64,000 nt of DNA, taken from positions 1 through 64,000 of the forward strand of contig DAIORV010000002.1 in assembly GCA_036752825.1 (NCBI GenBank), given 5' to 3'. The translations under genes and the position numbers were made by a program. The DNA comes from UBA5177 sp002413265 (GTDB taxonomy: Bacteria > Chloroflexota > UBA5177). Below, piece after piece: positions 24,161 through 31,555 of the stretch. The notes under the pieces were generated by a model that was not told the DNA's origin, ran no database searches, and saw only the letters and a program-made list of their open reading frames with translations. Positions within the stretch are counted from its first letter, which is position 1, and every line of letters begins with the position of its first letter.

Positions 24161-24580
24161 TTGACAGAATCGGGAAGAATCAGGGTACTGATGGCCAAAG
24201 CCGGCCTGGACGGCCACGACCGTGGAGTGAAGGTTGTTGCTCGCGCGCTGCGCGACTCCGGGATAGAGGTGATCTACACGGGCTTACATCAGACGCCGGA
24301 GCAGGTTGTCGCGGCTGCGGTGCAGGAAGATGTGGATGCTATCGGGCTCTCCCTCCTCTCCGGGGCGCACATGACCATCTTTCCCAGGATCCTCGACTTG
24401 TTGAAATCGGAGGACGCAGGCGACATCGTCCTTTTCGGGGGTGGCACGATACCAGACCCCGATGTTGCCGAGCTCAAGAAAGCTGGCGTTGCCGAGCTCT
24501 TCACGCCGGGATCCTCGACCCTGGACATCGTGGACTGGGTGCGAAACAACCTCCAGCACAAGAGCCATGCGAGCGCCTAG
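24161..24580 (+). CDS. icmB: B12-binding small subunit of the acyl-CoA mutase
   Basis: A 139-residue cobalamin-binding protein of the length expected for IcmB. The base-off/His-on motif is AGLDGHDRG, with Asp17, His19 and Gly22; SLLSGAHMTIF and FGGGTIPDPD complete the fold. It pairs with the preceding large subunit to form the active heteromer. TTG 24161 was chosen because GGGGAGGAG lies just upstream; an in-frame GTG at 24122 would overlap the large-subunit gene. It ends the operon and converges with a minus-strand membrane protein gene. Confidence 0.88.
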   Translation: MTESGRIRVLMAKAGLDGHDRGVKVVARALRDSGIEVIYTGLHQTPEQVVAAAVQEDVDAIGLSLLSGAHMTIFPRILDLLKSEDAGDIVLFGGGTIPDPDVAELKKAGVAELFTPGSSTLDIVDWVRNNLQHKSHASA

Positions 24581-24591
24581 GGTTTGTCTGT

Positions 24592-24891
24592 CTACAGGAA
24601 CTGGCCGGCCATCACGATCAACAACATCACCCCCAGAGACGCGAAGGATCCGACCACTACCGTGAGCATCGGCGCCAAAGACAGGTATCGCCAGCGAGCC
24701 GCGTCTCCCCGCGCGTCGTCTCGGCGAAACGCCAGTATGAGTTGCCGCACAACTGCCACGTACACCAGGACGTAGAAGATCGCTGCCCCGGTGGTCTGCA
24801 GCAGCGTAAATCCCAGGAACTTACTGAAAAGGAAGCCTTCCACGAACCAAATTGATCCCGCTAGAAGTAGGTAGAAGGTGGCGCGAAACAT
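24592..24891 (-). CDS. Small polytopic membrane protein of unknown function
   Basis: About 99 residues with three hydrophobic segments: an N-terminal one (ATFYLLLAGSIWFVEGFLF), a middle one (TTGAAIFYVLVYVAVVRQLIL) and a C-terminal one (MLTVVVGSFASLGVMLLIVM). A basic and acidic loop (RRDDARGDAARW) separates the last two. ATG 24891 was taken as start; a TTG at 24897 is in frame but abuts the hairpin. No family recognised. It lies downstream of tRNA-Leu on the same strand and converges with the mutase operon. Confidence 0.55.
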   Translation of the reverse strand: MFRATFYLLLAGSIWFVEGFLFSKFLGFTLLQTTGAAIFYVLVYVAVVRQLILAFRRDDARGDAARWRYLSLAPMLTVVVGSFASLGVMLLIVMAGQFL

Positions 24892-24903
24892 CGGCAATCA
24901 AAG

Positions 24904-24928
24904 GGCCCTGCCGGTATAGGGCAGGGCC
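24904..24928 (-). terminator. Hairpin after tRNA-Leu
   Basis: A perfect 9-bp stem (GGCCCTGCC at 24904-24912 with GGCAGGGCC at 24920-24928). Reading the minus strand it is followed by CTTTG, a short T tract. It probably ends tRNA-Leu transcription at least partly; it could also act in the leader of the downstream small gene. Confidence 0.5.
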
Positions 24929-24949
24929 AAGGTTACGTCCTTCGCAATC

Positions 24950-25037
24950 TGGTGCGCCCGACTGGACTCGAACCAGCACTCCCTTGACGGGAACTAGGCC
25001 CTCAACCTAGCGCGTCTACCTGTTCCGCCACGGGCGC
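24950..25037 (-). tRNA. tRNA-Leu (anticodon GAG)
   Basis: On the minus strand: acceptor GCGCCCG pairs with CGGGCGC (25031-25037 and 24954-24960), anticodon stem CTAGG/CCTAG with loop TTGAGGG and anticodon GAG (25001-25003 on the plus strand), a long variable arm (CCCGTCAAGGG region) typical of tRNA-Leu, T-arm CTGGTTCGAGTCCAG, discriminator A and encoded CCA (24950-24952). Confidence 0.95.
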
Positions 25038-25049
25038 GCAACGCTCATA

Positions 25050-25080
25050 AGTATACGGGACCCGTCGACGAGACTGTCAA
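25050..25080 (-). promoter_or_regulatory. Promoter of tRNA-Leu
   Basis: On the minus strand TTGACA (25075-25080) and TATACT (25050-25055) are near-consensus hexamers with a 19-bp spacer, 12 nt before the tRNA 5' end. Confidence 0.65.
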
Positions 25081-25092
25081 CGGAATCTGCCC

Positions 25093-25117
25093 CGGCAAAC
25101 GGTGTGGTAGTTTGCCG
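25093..25117 (+). promoter_or_regulatory. Leader hairpin upstream of the cobalamin adenosyltransferase gene
   Basis: An 8-bp perfect stem, CGGCAAAC (25093-25100) with GTTTGCCG (25110-25117), 9-nt loop, ends 6 nt before the ribosome binding site GGTGGAGG. It is far too small to be a cobalamin riboswitch. Function unknown; its placement is like the hairpins at 1835 and 33153. Confidence 0.4.
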
Positions 25118-25138
25118 TACTGGGTGGAGGTGACGGTC

Positions 25139-25666
25139 ATGGCGCGGGTCACTACGAGAACCGGAGACGACGGCTACACCGACCTTCTCGGCTCGGGTAG
25201 AGTCCCGAAGTATCATCGCCGTCCGGAGGCCTACGGCACGGTCGACGAAGCGACCTCTGCCCTGGGTCTGGCGCGGGCCCTGTCAACGTCGGCCGAACTC
25301 AAAGAGATTGTAGGAAAGGTTCAAAGCGATCTGTACGTGCTGATGGCCGAGCTCGCCACGGCCCCCGAAAACTACGACAAGGTCGATTTCAAGATTAAGC
25401 CGGAGGATGTCCACAGGATCGATGCCGAGAGTGAGAGGTTGAAGGGTCAGGTGGAGATCGGCAACCGATTCATCATTCCTGGAGACACGGTGGTCGGTGC
25501 TTCCCTGGATGTGGCACGAACCATTGTTCGACGGGCCGAAAGACAGGTGGCGCGCCTGTACCACGAAGGCGACGTCAAGAATGCTGACGCGCTGGGCTAC
25601 CTGAATCGGCTGTCGGATCTGCTTTTCATCCTGGCCCGCTGGGAAGAAGCCGCCTCGAGCAGCTGA
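25139..25666 (+). CDS. Cob(I)alamin adenosyltransferase, PduO type
   Basis: Transfers the 5'-deoxyadenosyl group of ATP to cob(I)alamin, making the cofactor needed by the mutase encoded 1 kb upstream. The 175-residue protein has the PduO ATP-binding N terminus TTRTGDDGYTDLLG, then RPEAYGTVDEA, FIIPGDTVVGASLDVART (about 121-138) and RRAERQVARL; the last conserved segment is LNRLSDLLFILARWEE. ATG 25139 was chosen with GGTGGAGG 8 nt upstream. A tRNA and a small gene on the other strand separate it from the mutase genes, so it has its own transcript. Confidence 0.93.
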   Translation: MARVTTRTGDDGYTDLLGSGRVPKYHRRPEAYGTVDEATSALGLARALSTSAELKEIVGKVQSDLYVLMAELATAPENYDKVDFKIKPEDVHRIDAESERLKGQVEIGNRFIIPGDTVVGASLDVARTIVRRAERQVARLYHEGDVKNADALGYLNRLSDLLFILARWEEAASSS

Positions 25667-25692
25667 ACAGGCGCTCGGCTACGGATTCACCG

Positions 25693-25841
25693 TATACTGA
25701 GCAGAAGCCAGGGCCGGTGGCCGCTGGCTTCGTTAGGCTGGGCGCTGGTAGCGGTCACTTTGCCCAGCTCTTAGAATTCTGTATGAGAAAACGATACTTT
25801 TCGACGTCCGCGCGAAAAGTAAGACGGAAAGTCGAGAGCTG
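25693..25841 (+). promoter_or_regulatory. Structured leader of the zinc-ribbon protein gene
   Basis: The 178 nt between genes hold TATACT (25693-25698, possible -10, no good -35) and three hairpins: H1 25704-25731 (GAAGCCAG with CTGGCTTC plus inner GGCC/GGCC), H2 25737-25768 (GCTGGGC with GCCCAGC) and H3 25796-25820 (ACTTTTCG with CGAAAAGT). CAGCTCT (25765-25771), part of the H2 3' arm, is also complementary to AGAGCTG (25835-25841), directly before the ATG. H2 and the start-site pairing exclude each other, as in a translational switch. H1 could alternatively be the terminator of the preceding gene. Confidence 0.4.
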
Positions 25842-25844
25842 AGA

Positions 25845-26261
25845 ATGGCTAAGAATTTTGGCGGCAGGGCACAGCGAGTGCCCGAGGTTTTCGCCCCGGA
25901 TGACAGGACGGGAGCCGACGCCTTTGTGTATTGCAAGGGCTGCGGGACGCAGCTTGACGGGCATCCGCGGCACATGAGCGGGCGCACGCCGGTGACGGTC
26001 ATGATGTGCGACGACTGCCGTGAGAAATATGGCCACGATCTGATTCCGCCCGCCGACGTGCCCACCTTCTGCTACCGCTGCGGCGGAAAAGACGAGATCT
26101 TTATCAGCCGCGGGCAGGCACCAATCACCTACCACGTCTGCCCGCGCTGCGTGCCGGACCGTGCCGCCCGCTATCGCTCCGGCGACTTCGAAGAGGTCGT
26201 TGCACCGGTACCGGAGCCGGCGGAGACCACAGAAACCGCTCAGCCACAGGCCGCAAAGTAG
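25845..26261 (+). CDS. Double zinc-ribbon protein of unknown function
   Basis: A 138-residue protein with eight cysteines in four CxxC pairs: Cys30/33 (CKGC) with Cys55/58 (CDDC), and Cys76/79 (CYRC) with Cys99/102 (CPRC), so two zinc ribbons are likely. It has a basic N terminus (AKNFGGRAQR) and a Pro/Glu/Thr-rich tail (VPEPAETTETAQPQ). No catalytic domain is visible; nucleic-acid or ribosome binding is possible but only a guess. ATG 25845 follows a structured leader. It converges with the 26300-26677 gene. Confidence 0.7.
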   Translation: MAKNFGGRAQRVPEVFAPDDRTGADAFVYCKGCGTQLDGHPRHMSGRTPVTVMMCDDCREKYGHDLIPPADVPTFCYRCGGKDEIFISRGQAPITYHVCPRCVPDRAARYRSGDFEEVVAPVPEPAETTETAQPQAAK

Positions 26262-26299
26262 CCGAGCGCTGCCGCCAGGCCCTGGTGAGCCCTGAAAGG

Positions 26300-26677
26300 C
26301 TACGCCGTGGCCGCGAGACCCGGGGACGGGGCTGTGTCCAGCAGCGACGACGCCTGCCGCGCCGCGCGTCTCAACGCCCGCATCCGGTTGGCGGCCGGCA
26401 TGCCGGACCACGAGACTTTTAGCCTGCGAAGATTGTCACGAAGCGCGCCGACATCGCTCCGTGGCTGATTGGACGTCTCCTTTTCCAAGGAACGCGTGTC
26501 CCTCGGCGCCGCACCAGCGCCGGCACGTGGAGACCGGCTCAGAAGCTCCATCTGTCCGGCGACCGACATGAGCACGGTGAGCACGTCCAACTGCAGGTCC
26601 CCGTTGAGGTCATCATGCTCCAAGATGAGATCGAGCATATGAAGGCGGTTCTCCATCTGAGCCTTTGACAGAGCCAT
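26300..26677 (-). CDS. Hypothetical helical protein
   Basis: A 125-residue protein with a helical N terminus (MENRLHMLDLILEHDDLNG, then LQLDVLTVLMSVAGQMELL), a Ser/Arg/Ala-rich linker and a basic C-terminal half (LRRLKVSWSGM, MRALRRAARQASSLLD). The start is ATG 26677 preceded by GAGGGAGG on the minus strand. No family recognised. It lies downstream of tsaD on the same strand with a 64-nt gap containing AT-rich -10-like sequences, so it may have its own promoter. Confidence 0.6.
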   Translation of the reverse strand: MALSKAQMENRLHMLDLILEHDDLNGDLQLDVLTVLMSVAGQMELLSRSPRAGAGAAPRDTRSLEKETSNQPRSDVGALRDNLRRLKVSWSGMPAANRMRALRRAARQASSLLDTAPSPGLAATA

Positions 26678-26741
26678 GGAAACCTCCCTCTACCGAGCTC
26701 TTCAGCAAGATATATGCCTTAGTGTATACCGGGAGAGAAGC

Positions 26742-27785
26742 TTATAGGGACAAGCTCGGGTGGACATCGGGATCCTGGGCAGCGGCTGGAACAAAATGGC
26801 CGGCCGAGGCGATCATCGCCCCGTTGTCCGTGCAATATTCGAGTTCAGCCAGGCAGAGCGGGAGCCTCGCGGCCGCCTCCATGCGCCGGCGCAACGCACT
26901 ACTCGCGGCCACACCTCCGACGACGGCCACAGACGCGGCTTTCATCTCGAGAGCGGCTTGCCAGCATTTTGTAGCGAGAACGTCCACCACACTTTGCTGG
27001 AATCCAGAGGCGATGTTTGCGATCTGTTCTCTTGACAGATCCGCGGAGAGACCGACCGAATGCAACGATGCTCCTCGCGACGGCGTCTCACTGCCGTTGG
27101 CCGCGTGAACGGTGTGTAGCACTGCCGTTTTCAATCCGCTAAAGGAAAAATTGTAGGTTCCCGGCAGCCAGGCCCGCGGGAATTGCACCGGATTGGTCGC
27201 CTCCCTAGATACGGCTTCGATGCTCGGTCCCCCGGGGTACGGAAGCCCGAGGAGTCGCGCCACCTTGTCGAACGCTTCTCCAGCCGCGTCGTCCAGGGTG
27301 CGACCGAGCACCTGGTACTCTCCATGATCCGTGACCAGCACAAGCTCGGTGTGGCCGCCAGACACGATCAAGGTCAGCATCGGTAGCTCTGGGCCGGGCT
27401 GAGGTGGATCTGCCCGCGTCAACCACACCGAGTGCAGGTGTCCCTCCAAATGGTTTACCGCAACGAAGGGACGCCCAAGAGCTAGCGACAAGGCTCGCCC
27501 GAACGTCAAACCTACTAGCAATGCGCCAGCAAGGCCGGGTCCTTGTGTGGCGGCTACGGTGTCGATGTCTTGTTTCTGGATGCCGGCACTAGCCAGCGCA
27601 AGCTCGACCACGGGGATGATGGAGCGAACATGCTGGCGGCTGGCGATCTCGGGAACCACGCCACCAAACTCAGCATGCAGCTGTACCTGCGAAGAGACCA
27701 CGTTCGAACGGACCAGGCGACCGTCCTCGACAACTGCCGCGCTCGTCTCATCACACGAAGTCTCGATGCCGAGAGTCAGAGTCAC
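26742..27785 (-). CDS. tsaD: tRNA t6A synthase catalytic subunit TsaD
   Basis: TsaD (YgjD/Gcp) transfers the threonylcarbamoyl group from TC-AMP to A37 of tRNA, working with TsaB and TsaE. The 347-residue protein starts TLTLGIETSCDETSAA, has the metal-binding histidines His112 and His116 (NHLEGHLHS) and ASHK-fold motifs (ATQGPGLAGALLVG, IVSGGHTELVL, AAGEAFDKVARLLGLPYPGG). GTG start at 27785 overlaps the rimI stop by 4 nt. It is the last of four overlapping or nearly touching genes tsaE-tsaB-rimI-tsaD. Confidence 0.96.
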   Translation of the reverse strand: MTLTLGIETSCDETSAAVVEDGRLVRSNVVSSQVQLHAEFGGVVPEIASRQHVRSIIPVVELALASAGIQKQDIDTVAATQGPGLAGALLVGLTFGRALSLALGRPFVAVNHLEGHLHSVWLTRADPPQPGPELPMLTLIVSGGHTELVLVTDHGEYQVLGRTLDDAAGEAFDKVARLLGLPYPGGPSIEAVSREATNPVQFPRAWLPGTYNFSFSGLKTAVLHTVHAANGSETPSRGASLHSVGLSADLSREQIANIASGFQQSVVDVLATKCWQAALEMKAASVAVVGGVAASSALRRRMEAAARLPLCLAELEYCTDNGAMIASAGHFVPAAAQDPDVHPSLSL

Positions 27786-28471
27786 GCGTCTTTGGCGGCC
27801 TCTTCCGAGTGCGCCTCGAGAGAGCCACCTGGAAGGTGAATAAACAGATCACCCGCTTCGCCGAGTCGTTTTTGAAGTTCCGTCACGTGCTCCTCGAACC
27901 GTCGCCGATATTGCTCGTCTCGTATGTCGGGCGTGGTCATGATGTAGGCGTCTTCATTGTTGTCGCTGTAGTAACGAGGTCTCAGACCCTCGGTCTCAAA
28001 TCCGTACTTCCGATAGAGCCTTTGAGCCACGTCGTTAGACATCCGCACCTCGAGGGTCAGGCGGTGGGCACCCATGTCCTGAGCTGCCTCCAGCAGCGTC
28101 GCCAGAAGAAGTTCTCCAAGCTTTTTGCCTCGCCACTCGGGACGCACCGCAATGGTCGTGATGTGCGCCTCGTCGATCATCAGCCACATTCCGGCGTATC
28201 CGGCTATCTGGCCTGTGCTTTGACGATCTTCTTCGTTGCGCTGCGGTCTAAAGAGAAACCCGAGAGGGAACCTGGGACGACTGGGCTCCCGTGGTACGGG
28301 AACCGGTCTCCCCTCCGGAATCTGGCGTAGCACGAAGTACCGCGCGTTGCGATTGTGCAAAATCTCACGCCGGTAGGCGCTTGCCGGCCAGGGAAGGGAA
28401 TAGCTCAGCCGATCCACTTCCAGGACTTCGGGAATGTCGGCGAGATCCATGGCCTCGACAAGGAGTCTCAT
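27782..28471 (-). CDS. rimI: RimI-type GNAT N-acetyltransferase, extended
   Basis: RimI acetylates the N-terminal alanine of ribosomal protein S18. The GNAT core is clear: EVLEVDRLSYSLPWPASAY at the N terminus, acetyl-CoA loop RPEWRGKKLGELLL (about 128-141), LEVRMSNDVAQRLYRKYGF and YYSDNNEDAYIM. At 229 residues it is well above the usual 150: a Pro/Arg-rich insert (about residues 51-85, EGRPVPVPREPSRPRF and on) and a 50-residue charged C-terminal tail are extra. It sits between tsaB and tsaD, the common arrangement. The insert may make its substrate differ from S18. Confidence 0.85.
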   Translation of the reverse strand: MRLLVEAMDLADIPEVLEVDRLSYSLPWPASAYRREILHNRNARYFVLRQIPEGRPVPVPREPSRPRFPLGFLFRPQRNEEDRQSTGQIAGYAGMWLMIDEAHITTIAVRPEWRGKKLGELLLATLLEAAQDMGAHRLTLEVRMSNDVAQRLYRKYGFETEGLRPRYYSDNNEDAYIMTTPDIRDEQYRRRFEEHVTELQKRLGEAGDLFIHLPGGSLEAHSEEAAKDA

Positions 28472-28474
28472 CGC

Positions 28475-29152
28475 TCACCCTTGAGCCGCATCCCGCTTTT
28501 CCTCCGCGGCGGAGCGCCGGAGATACAACGGCTCTGCCTCGTGCGATTCGTCCCGTCCACCCTGCGCAAAGTACGCTCTGCCCAATTCTGCCAGAAGGGA
28601 TGCGCGCCTCAGGCTCGCCCACGGCTCGCGAGAAACGGATATTCCGTTTGCGGAGAGATACTCAGAGACTTCAGGGAGCTCCTCGCCGCAGAGGCAGTCG
28701 CCCTCGTAGACGTGCGCGGCCAGCTGGCTCAGTGAAAGCAACAGGTACTCGCTGGAACGCACGACGCGGCTCTGCTGGACCTGGTATCGGGCCAGATAGT
28801 ATTGGCCGCGCCCGGCCGAAATGAGCGCACAGACGCTGGGCCCGCGAGAGCCCGCGGCCAGAACATCGAGCGTGCTGACTCCAGCCAGGGGAATGTCCAG
28901 AGCCAAAGCGAAGGCTTTGCTTGCACTCATTCCGACTCGGATGCCGCTAAACGAGCCCGGTCCAGTGGCAACCGCCAGCGCGCCGACGTCCTTGATGTTT
29001 GAGCCGGAAAGTTCAAAAAGCGTGTCGAGAGCTCGGAACAGCTGCGTCGAGTGATGTGATCCGGCGGTCCAGGAAATCTCCGCCTGCACCCCGGACTTGT
29101 TACTCAGGGCGACGCTCGCTTGGGCCGTCGATGTATCGATGGCAAGGATCAC
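28475..29152 (-). CDS. tsaB: t6A complex subunit TsaB
   Basis: TsaB (YeaZ) is the non-catalytic ASHKA-fold partner that activates TsaD. The 225-residue protein has the family start ILAIDTSTAQASVAL and the signature VATGPGSFSGIRVGMSASKAFALALDIPL (about 62-90). Start GTG 29152, 2 nt after the tsaE stop; rimI begins 3 nt after its stop. The C-terminal part after about residue 110 is divergent, as is common for TsaB. Confidence 0.93.
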   Translation of the reverse strand: MILAIDTSTAQASVALSNKSGVQAEISWTAGSHHSTQLFRALDTLFELSGSNIKDVGALAVATGPGSFSGIRVGMSASKAFALALDIPLAGVSTLDVLAAGSRGPSVCALISAGRGQYYLARYQVQQSRVVRSSEYLLLSLSQLAAHVYEGDCLCGEELPEVSEYLSANGISVSREPWASLRRASLLAELGRAYFAQGGRDESHEAEPLYLRRSAAEEKRDAAQG

Positions 29153-29154
29153 TC

Positions 29155-29634
29155 TCAGACACCCTCCCGGTACTCGCGTATGCGCAAGCTGCGTTCATTT
29201 GCCGACGTGTGCTGAAGCCAGACGTCCACGAGACGCGATGTGGCCAATCCCCGAAGGTACTCCTCGGCTCGCTCGGGCCACTCACAGACCAGCACGCTCT
29301 CTCTCGTGGCGTACTCCTCCAGCCCCAATCCCTCAGCTTCGGCGCCGGTCAGACGGTATAGGTCCGCATGATAGAGACGCGGAGTCGTTTCGTACTCGTG
29401 TATCAGCGAATAGCTTGGACTTCCCCGCCACGCAGCCGCGTCAAGCCCGGCCGCGAGACCGCCGGCAAACACGGTCTTCCCCGCGCCCAGCGCTCCATGC
29501 AAGAGGAGGATCTCGCCGCCGCCAAGGGTGGCGGCAAGCCTTGCGCCCCAGGATGCCGTCTCTTCTGCCGACACAGTTACGAGTTCGGTCAATGCGCGAT
29601 TCATTTGCTCGCTCAACCCCTCTGTACTGAACAT
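29155..29634 (-). CDS. tsaE: t6A complex ATPase TsaE
   Basis: TsaE (YjeE) is the P-loop ATPase that binds TsaBD and resets it between cycles. Walker A is GALGAGKT, followed by the family segments WRGSPSYSLIHEYE, LYHADLYRLTG and LEEYATRESVLVCEWPERAE. ATG 29634 gives 159 residues; ATG 29604 gives 149 and is equally compatible with the family. The open frame continues upstream but shows no homology. It is divergent from the UbiB-family gene 21 nt away. Confidence 0.92.
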   Translation of the reverse strand: MFSTEGLSEQMNRALTELVTVSAEETASWGARLAATLGGGEILLLHGALGAGKTVFAGGLAAGLDAAAWRGSPSYSLIHEYETTPRLYHADLYRLTGAEAEGLGLEEYATRESVLVCEWPERAEEYLRGLATSRLVDVWLQHTSANERSLRIREYREGV

Positions 29635-29655
29635 GGATGTTGAGGTGGTGACCGA

Positions 29656-31302
29656 ATGTCGAGGCCGGTGACGGGGCGACGAAGACGTGGGTTCAAGATT
29701 CTCAGTCTGTTTTTCGAGCTGGTTTCCGGCTTCTTTGTGCGCTGGCTCGGTGCTCGCCTGGTGGGCCGCAGCTACGATTTCTTTGGCGACGAGGAACACA
29801 ATCGGCGGCGCGCAATCAAGATACGAAAAGCGGCACTGGAGATGGGCGGAGTTCTTGTCAAGGTTGGTCAGTTCCTCAGCACTCGTGTCGATCTACTGCC
29901 ACCTGAATATATCGAAGAGCTCTCTTTACTTCAGGACGAGGTGCCTGGCGTGGCGTTTCCAGAGATCAAGCGCGCCGCCGAAGCGAGCCTTGGACAAAGC
30001 CTGGATGCGGCCTTTTCAGATTTCGATCAGTTGCCGGTGGCAGCGGCATCTCTCGGCCAGGTGCACCGCGCTCGACTGCGAACGGGCGAGATAGTTGCCG
30101 TCAAGGTCCAGCGACCCGACATTGCTGTGATCGTGGAAGCCGACCTTGCGGCGTTCCGATACATCGTTCGATGGCTCGGTCGCTTCCGCGCGATTCGCCG
30201 TCGAGCGAATCTTCAGGCCGTGCTGCGTGAGTTCGAAACAACGCTGCGCATGGAGCTGGACTACGTGCGAGAAGCGCATCACGCGGAGCGCCTTTCGGTG
30301 ATGTTTTCGAACTCGAAGGAAATCGCCGTGCCTCGCGTCTACTGGTCGCATACCACCACGCGTGTGATCACACTGCAGTTCATGACCGGATACAAGATCA
30401 CCGATTTTGAGGCATTGGAGCAGGCCCAGATCGACCGAGCCGTGGTGGCTCAGATCCTCATGCGCGCATACCTCTTGCAGGTTCTCGAGGACGGCTTCTT
30501 TCACGCCGACCCACACCCGGGTAACGTTTTAGTTCGCCCCGGTCCAGTGGTCGTGCTCCTCGATTTCGGCATGGTCGGAGAGATGACGCCAGCGGTTCGG
30601 GACAACATTCGCCGGGTATTCCTGGGAGTGATCCATCGCGATTATGAAGACATGCTGTCCGCGCTGCAGGCGATAGGGTTCTTCGGCCCGAACGCAGACC
30701 GTCGAGTGCTGAAGCGAGCCCTCGCCTGGTGCATAGACACGTTCTATGAGATGTCCCTCGGCGAGCTGCGCACCATCGATCCACGCGCCGTGCTGGCTCA
30801 AATCCAAGACGTCCTTTACCTCGAGTCGTTCCAAATACCTGCGAATTTCGCTTTCTTGGGACGTGCCCTCGGCACCCTGAGTGGTCTCGCCACCGCGCTG
30901 GATCCCAGTTTTCAATTCTTCACCGTGGCCGAGCCCTACGCCCGCAAGCTGATGGGCGCGGAGAGCGGCTGGAGAGGAATGGTAGAGGTGGCCGTGCGGG
31001 AGATGCGAACCATGGCGCACACGGCGTACGAGCTACCCCTGTTGACGAGGGAAGCCTTACATGCGGTCAATCGTGGCGAATACGATCTGCGGCAACAGTT
31101 TGAAGGCGTTGAGCGCGCAGTAATCCGACTGGACGTGGCGATGCACCGCATGCTGTACGCCCTTCTGGTCCTGACCTTCGTACTGGCCGGCGTCATCATC
31201 TTCCCTACCCACTACTCCGCGCTGGCCGTGCTTGCGTTTGTTGTTTCCTTGCTCTTTCTGGGTGGTGTTTTTTTCGGCGGCGGGAGGAGGCGCCGACGCT
31301 AG
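29656..31302 (+). CDS. UbiB/ABC1 (AarF) family kinase-like protein
   Basis: A 548-residue atypical kinase of the UbiB family, members of which support quinone biosynthesis or lipid handling; no reaction is certain. Family marks: KVGQFLSTR (KxGQ, about 70-78), the Ala-rich loop AAASLGQVHRA, FHADPHPGNVLV and LLDFGMVGEM. Two C-terminal transmembrane helices (LLVLTFVLAGVIIF and LAFVVSLLFLGGVFF) end with a polybasic tail (GGGRRRRR). The start is ATG 29656. It fits with the window's respiratory genes through quinone metabolism, an inference. Confidence 0.92.
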   Translation: MSRPVTGRRRRGFKILSLFFELVSGFFVRWLGARLVGRSYDFFGDEEHNRRRAIKIRKAALEMGGVLVKVGQFLSTRVDLLPPEYIEELSLLQDEVPGVAFPEIKRAAEASLGQSLDAAFSDFDQLPVAAASLGQVHRARLRTGEIVAVKVQRPDIAVIVEADLAAFRYIVRWLGRFRAIRRRANLQAVLREFETTLRMELDYVREAHHAERLSVMFSNSKEIAVPRVYWSHTTTRVITLQFMTGYKITDFEALEQAQIDRAVVAQILMRAYLLQVLEDGFFHADPHPGNVLVRPGPVVVLLDFGMVGEMTPAVRDNIRRVFLGVIHRDYEDMLSALQAIGFFGPNADRRVLKRALAWCIDTFYEMSLGELRTIDPRAVLAQIQDVLYLESFQIPANFAFLGRALGTLSGLATALDPSFQFFTVAEPYARKLMGAESGWRGMVEVAVREMRTMAHTAYELPLLTREALHAVNRGEYDLRQQFEGVERAVIRLDVAMHRMLYALLVLTFVLAGVIIFPTHYSALAVLAFVVSLLFLGGVFFGGGRRRRR

Positions 31303-31339
31303 ATACAATCTTTTGGGATCTATTCTGAGGAGGAAGCGC

Positions 31340-31549
31340 TTGAGTCTTCGAGCTCTGATCGACGTGACAACGGCTCTCATGACGGATGGAGACTTTCGAA
31401 ATCTCCTCGTACATGACCCGGATCGAGCTTTGGATCGGTACAGTCTGACTCCAGAGGAGACAGAAGCACTGAAATCGCGCGATCGGTGGCTGCTCGAAGA
31501 CTGCGGTCTGGAAGAGTGGACTGCTCGATGGGTGTCTGCTCTGCGCTAA
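31340..31549 (+). CDS. Small helical protein
   Basis: A 69-residue protein starting at TTG 31340, with the strong ribosome binding site GAGGAGG about 5 nt upstream. The pattern FRNLLVHDPDRALDRYSLTPEETEAL resembles short helical domains of the LigA/Nif11-like type (F..LL.DP..AL..Y.LT.EE...L), found in small accessory or leader proteins. Ends with acidic, Trp-rich DRWLLEDCGLEEWTARW. It follows the UbiB gene by 37 nt, with a possible -10 (TACAAT 31304-31309) between. Function unknown. Confidence 0.6.
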   Translation: MSLRALIDVTTALMTDGDFRNLLVHDPDRALDRYSLTPEETEALKSRDRWLLEDCGLEEWTARWVSALR

Positions 31550-31555
31550 AACCCA

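Noticed and set aside
25038..25138. Cobalamin riboswitch before the adenosyltransferase gene
   Set aside because: The region has one 8-bp hairpin and a tRNA promoter; it is too short for the B12 riboswitch fold and has no B12-box.
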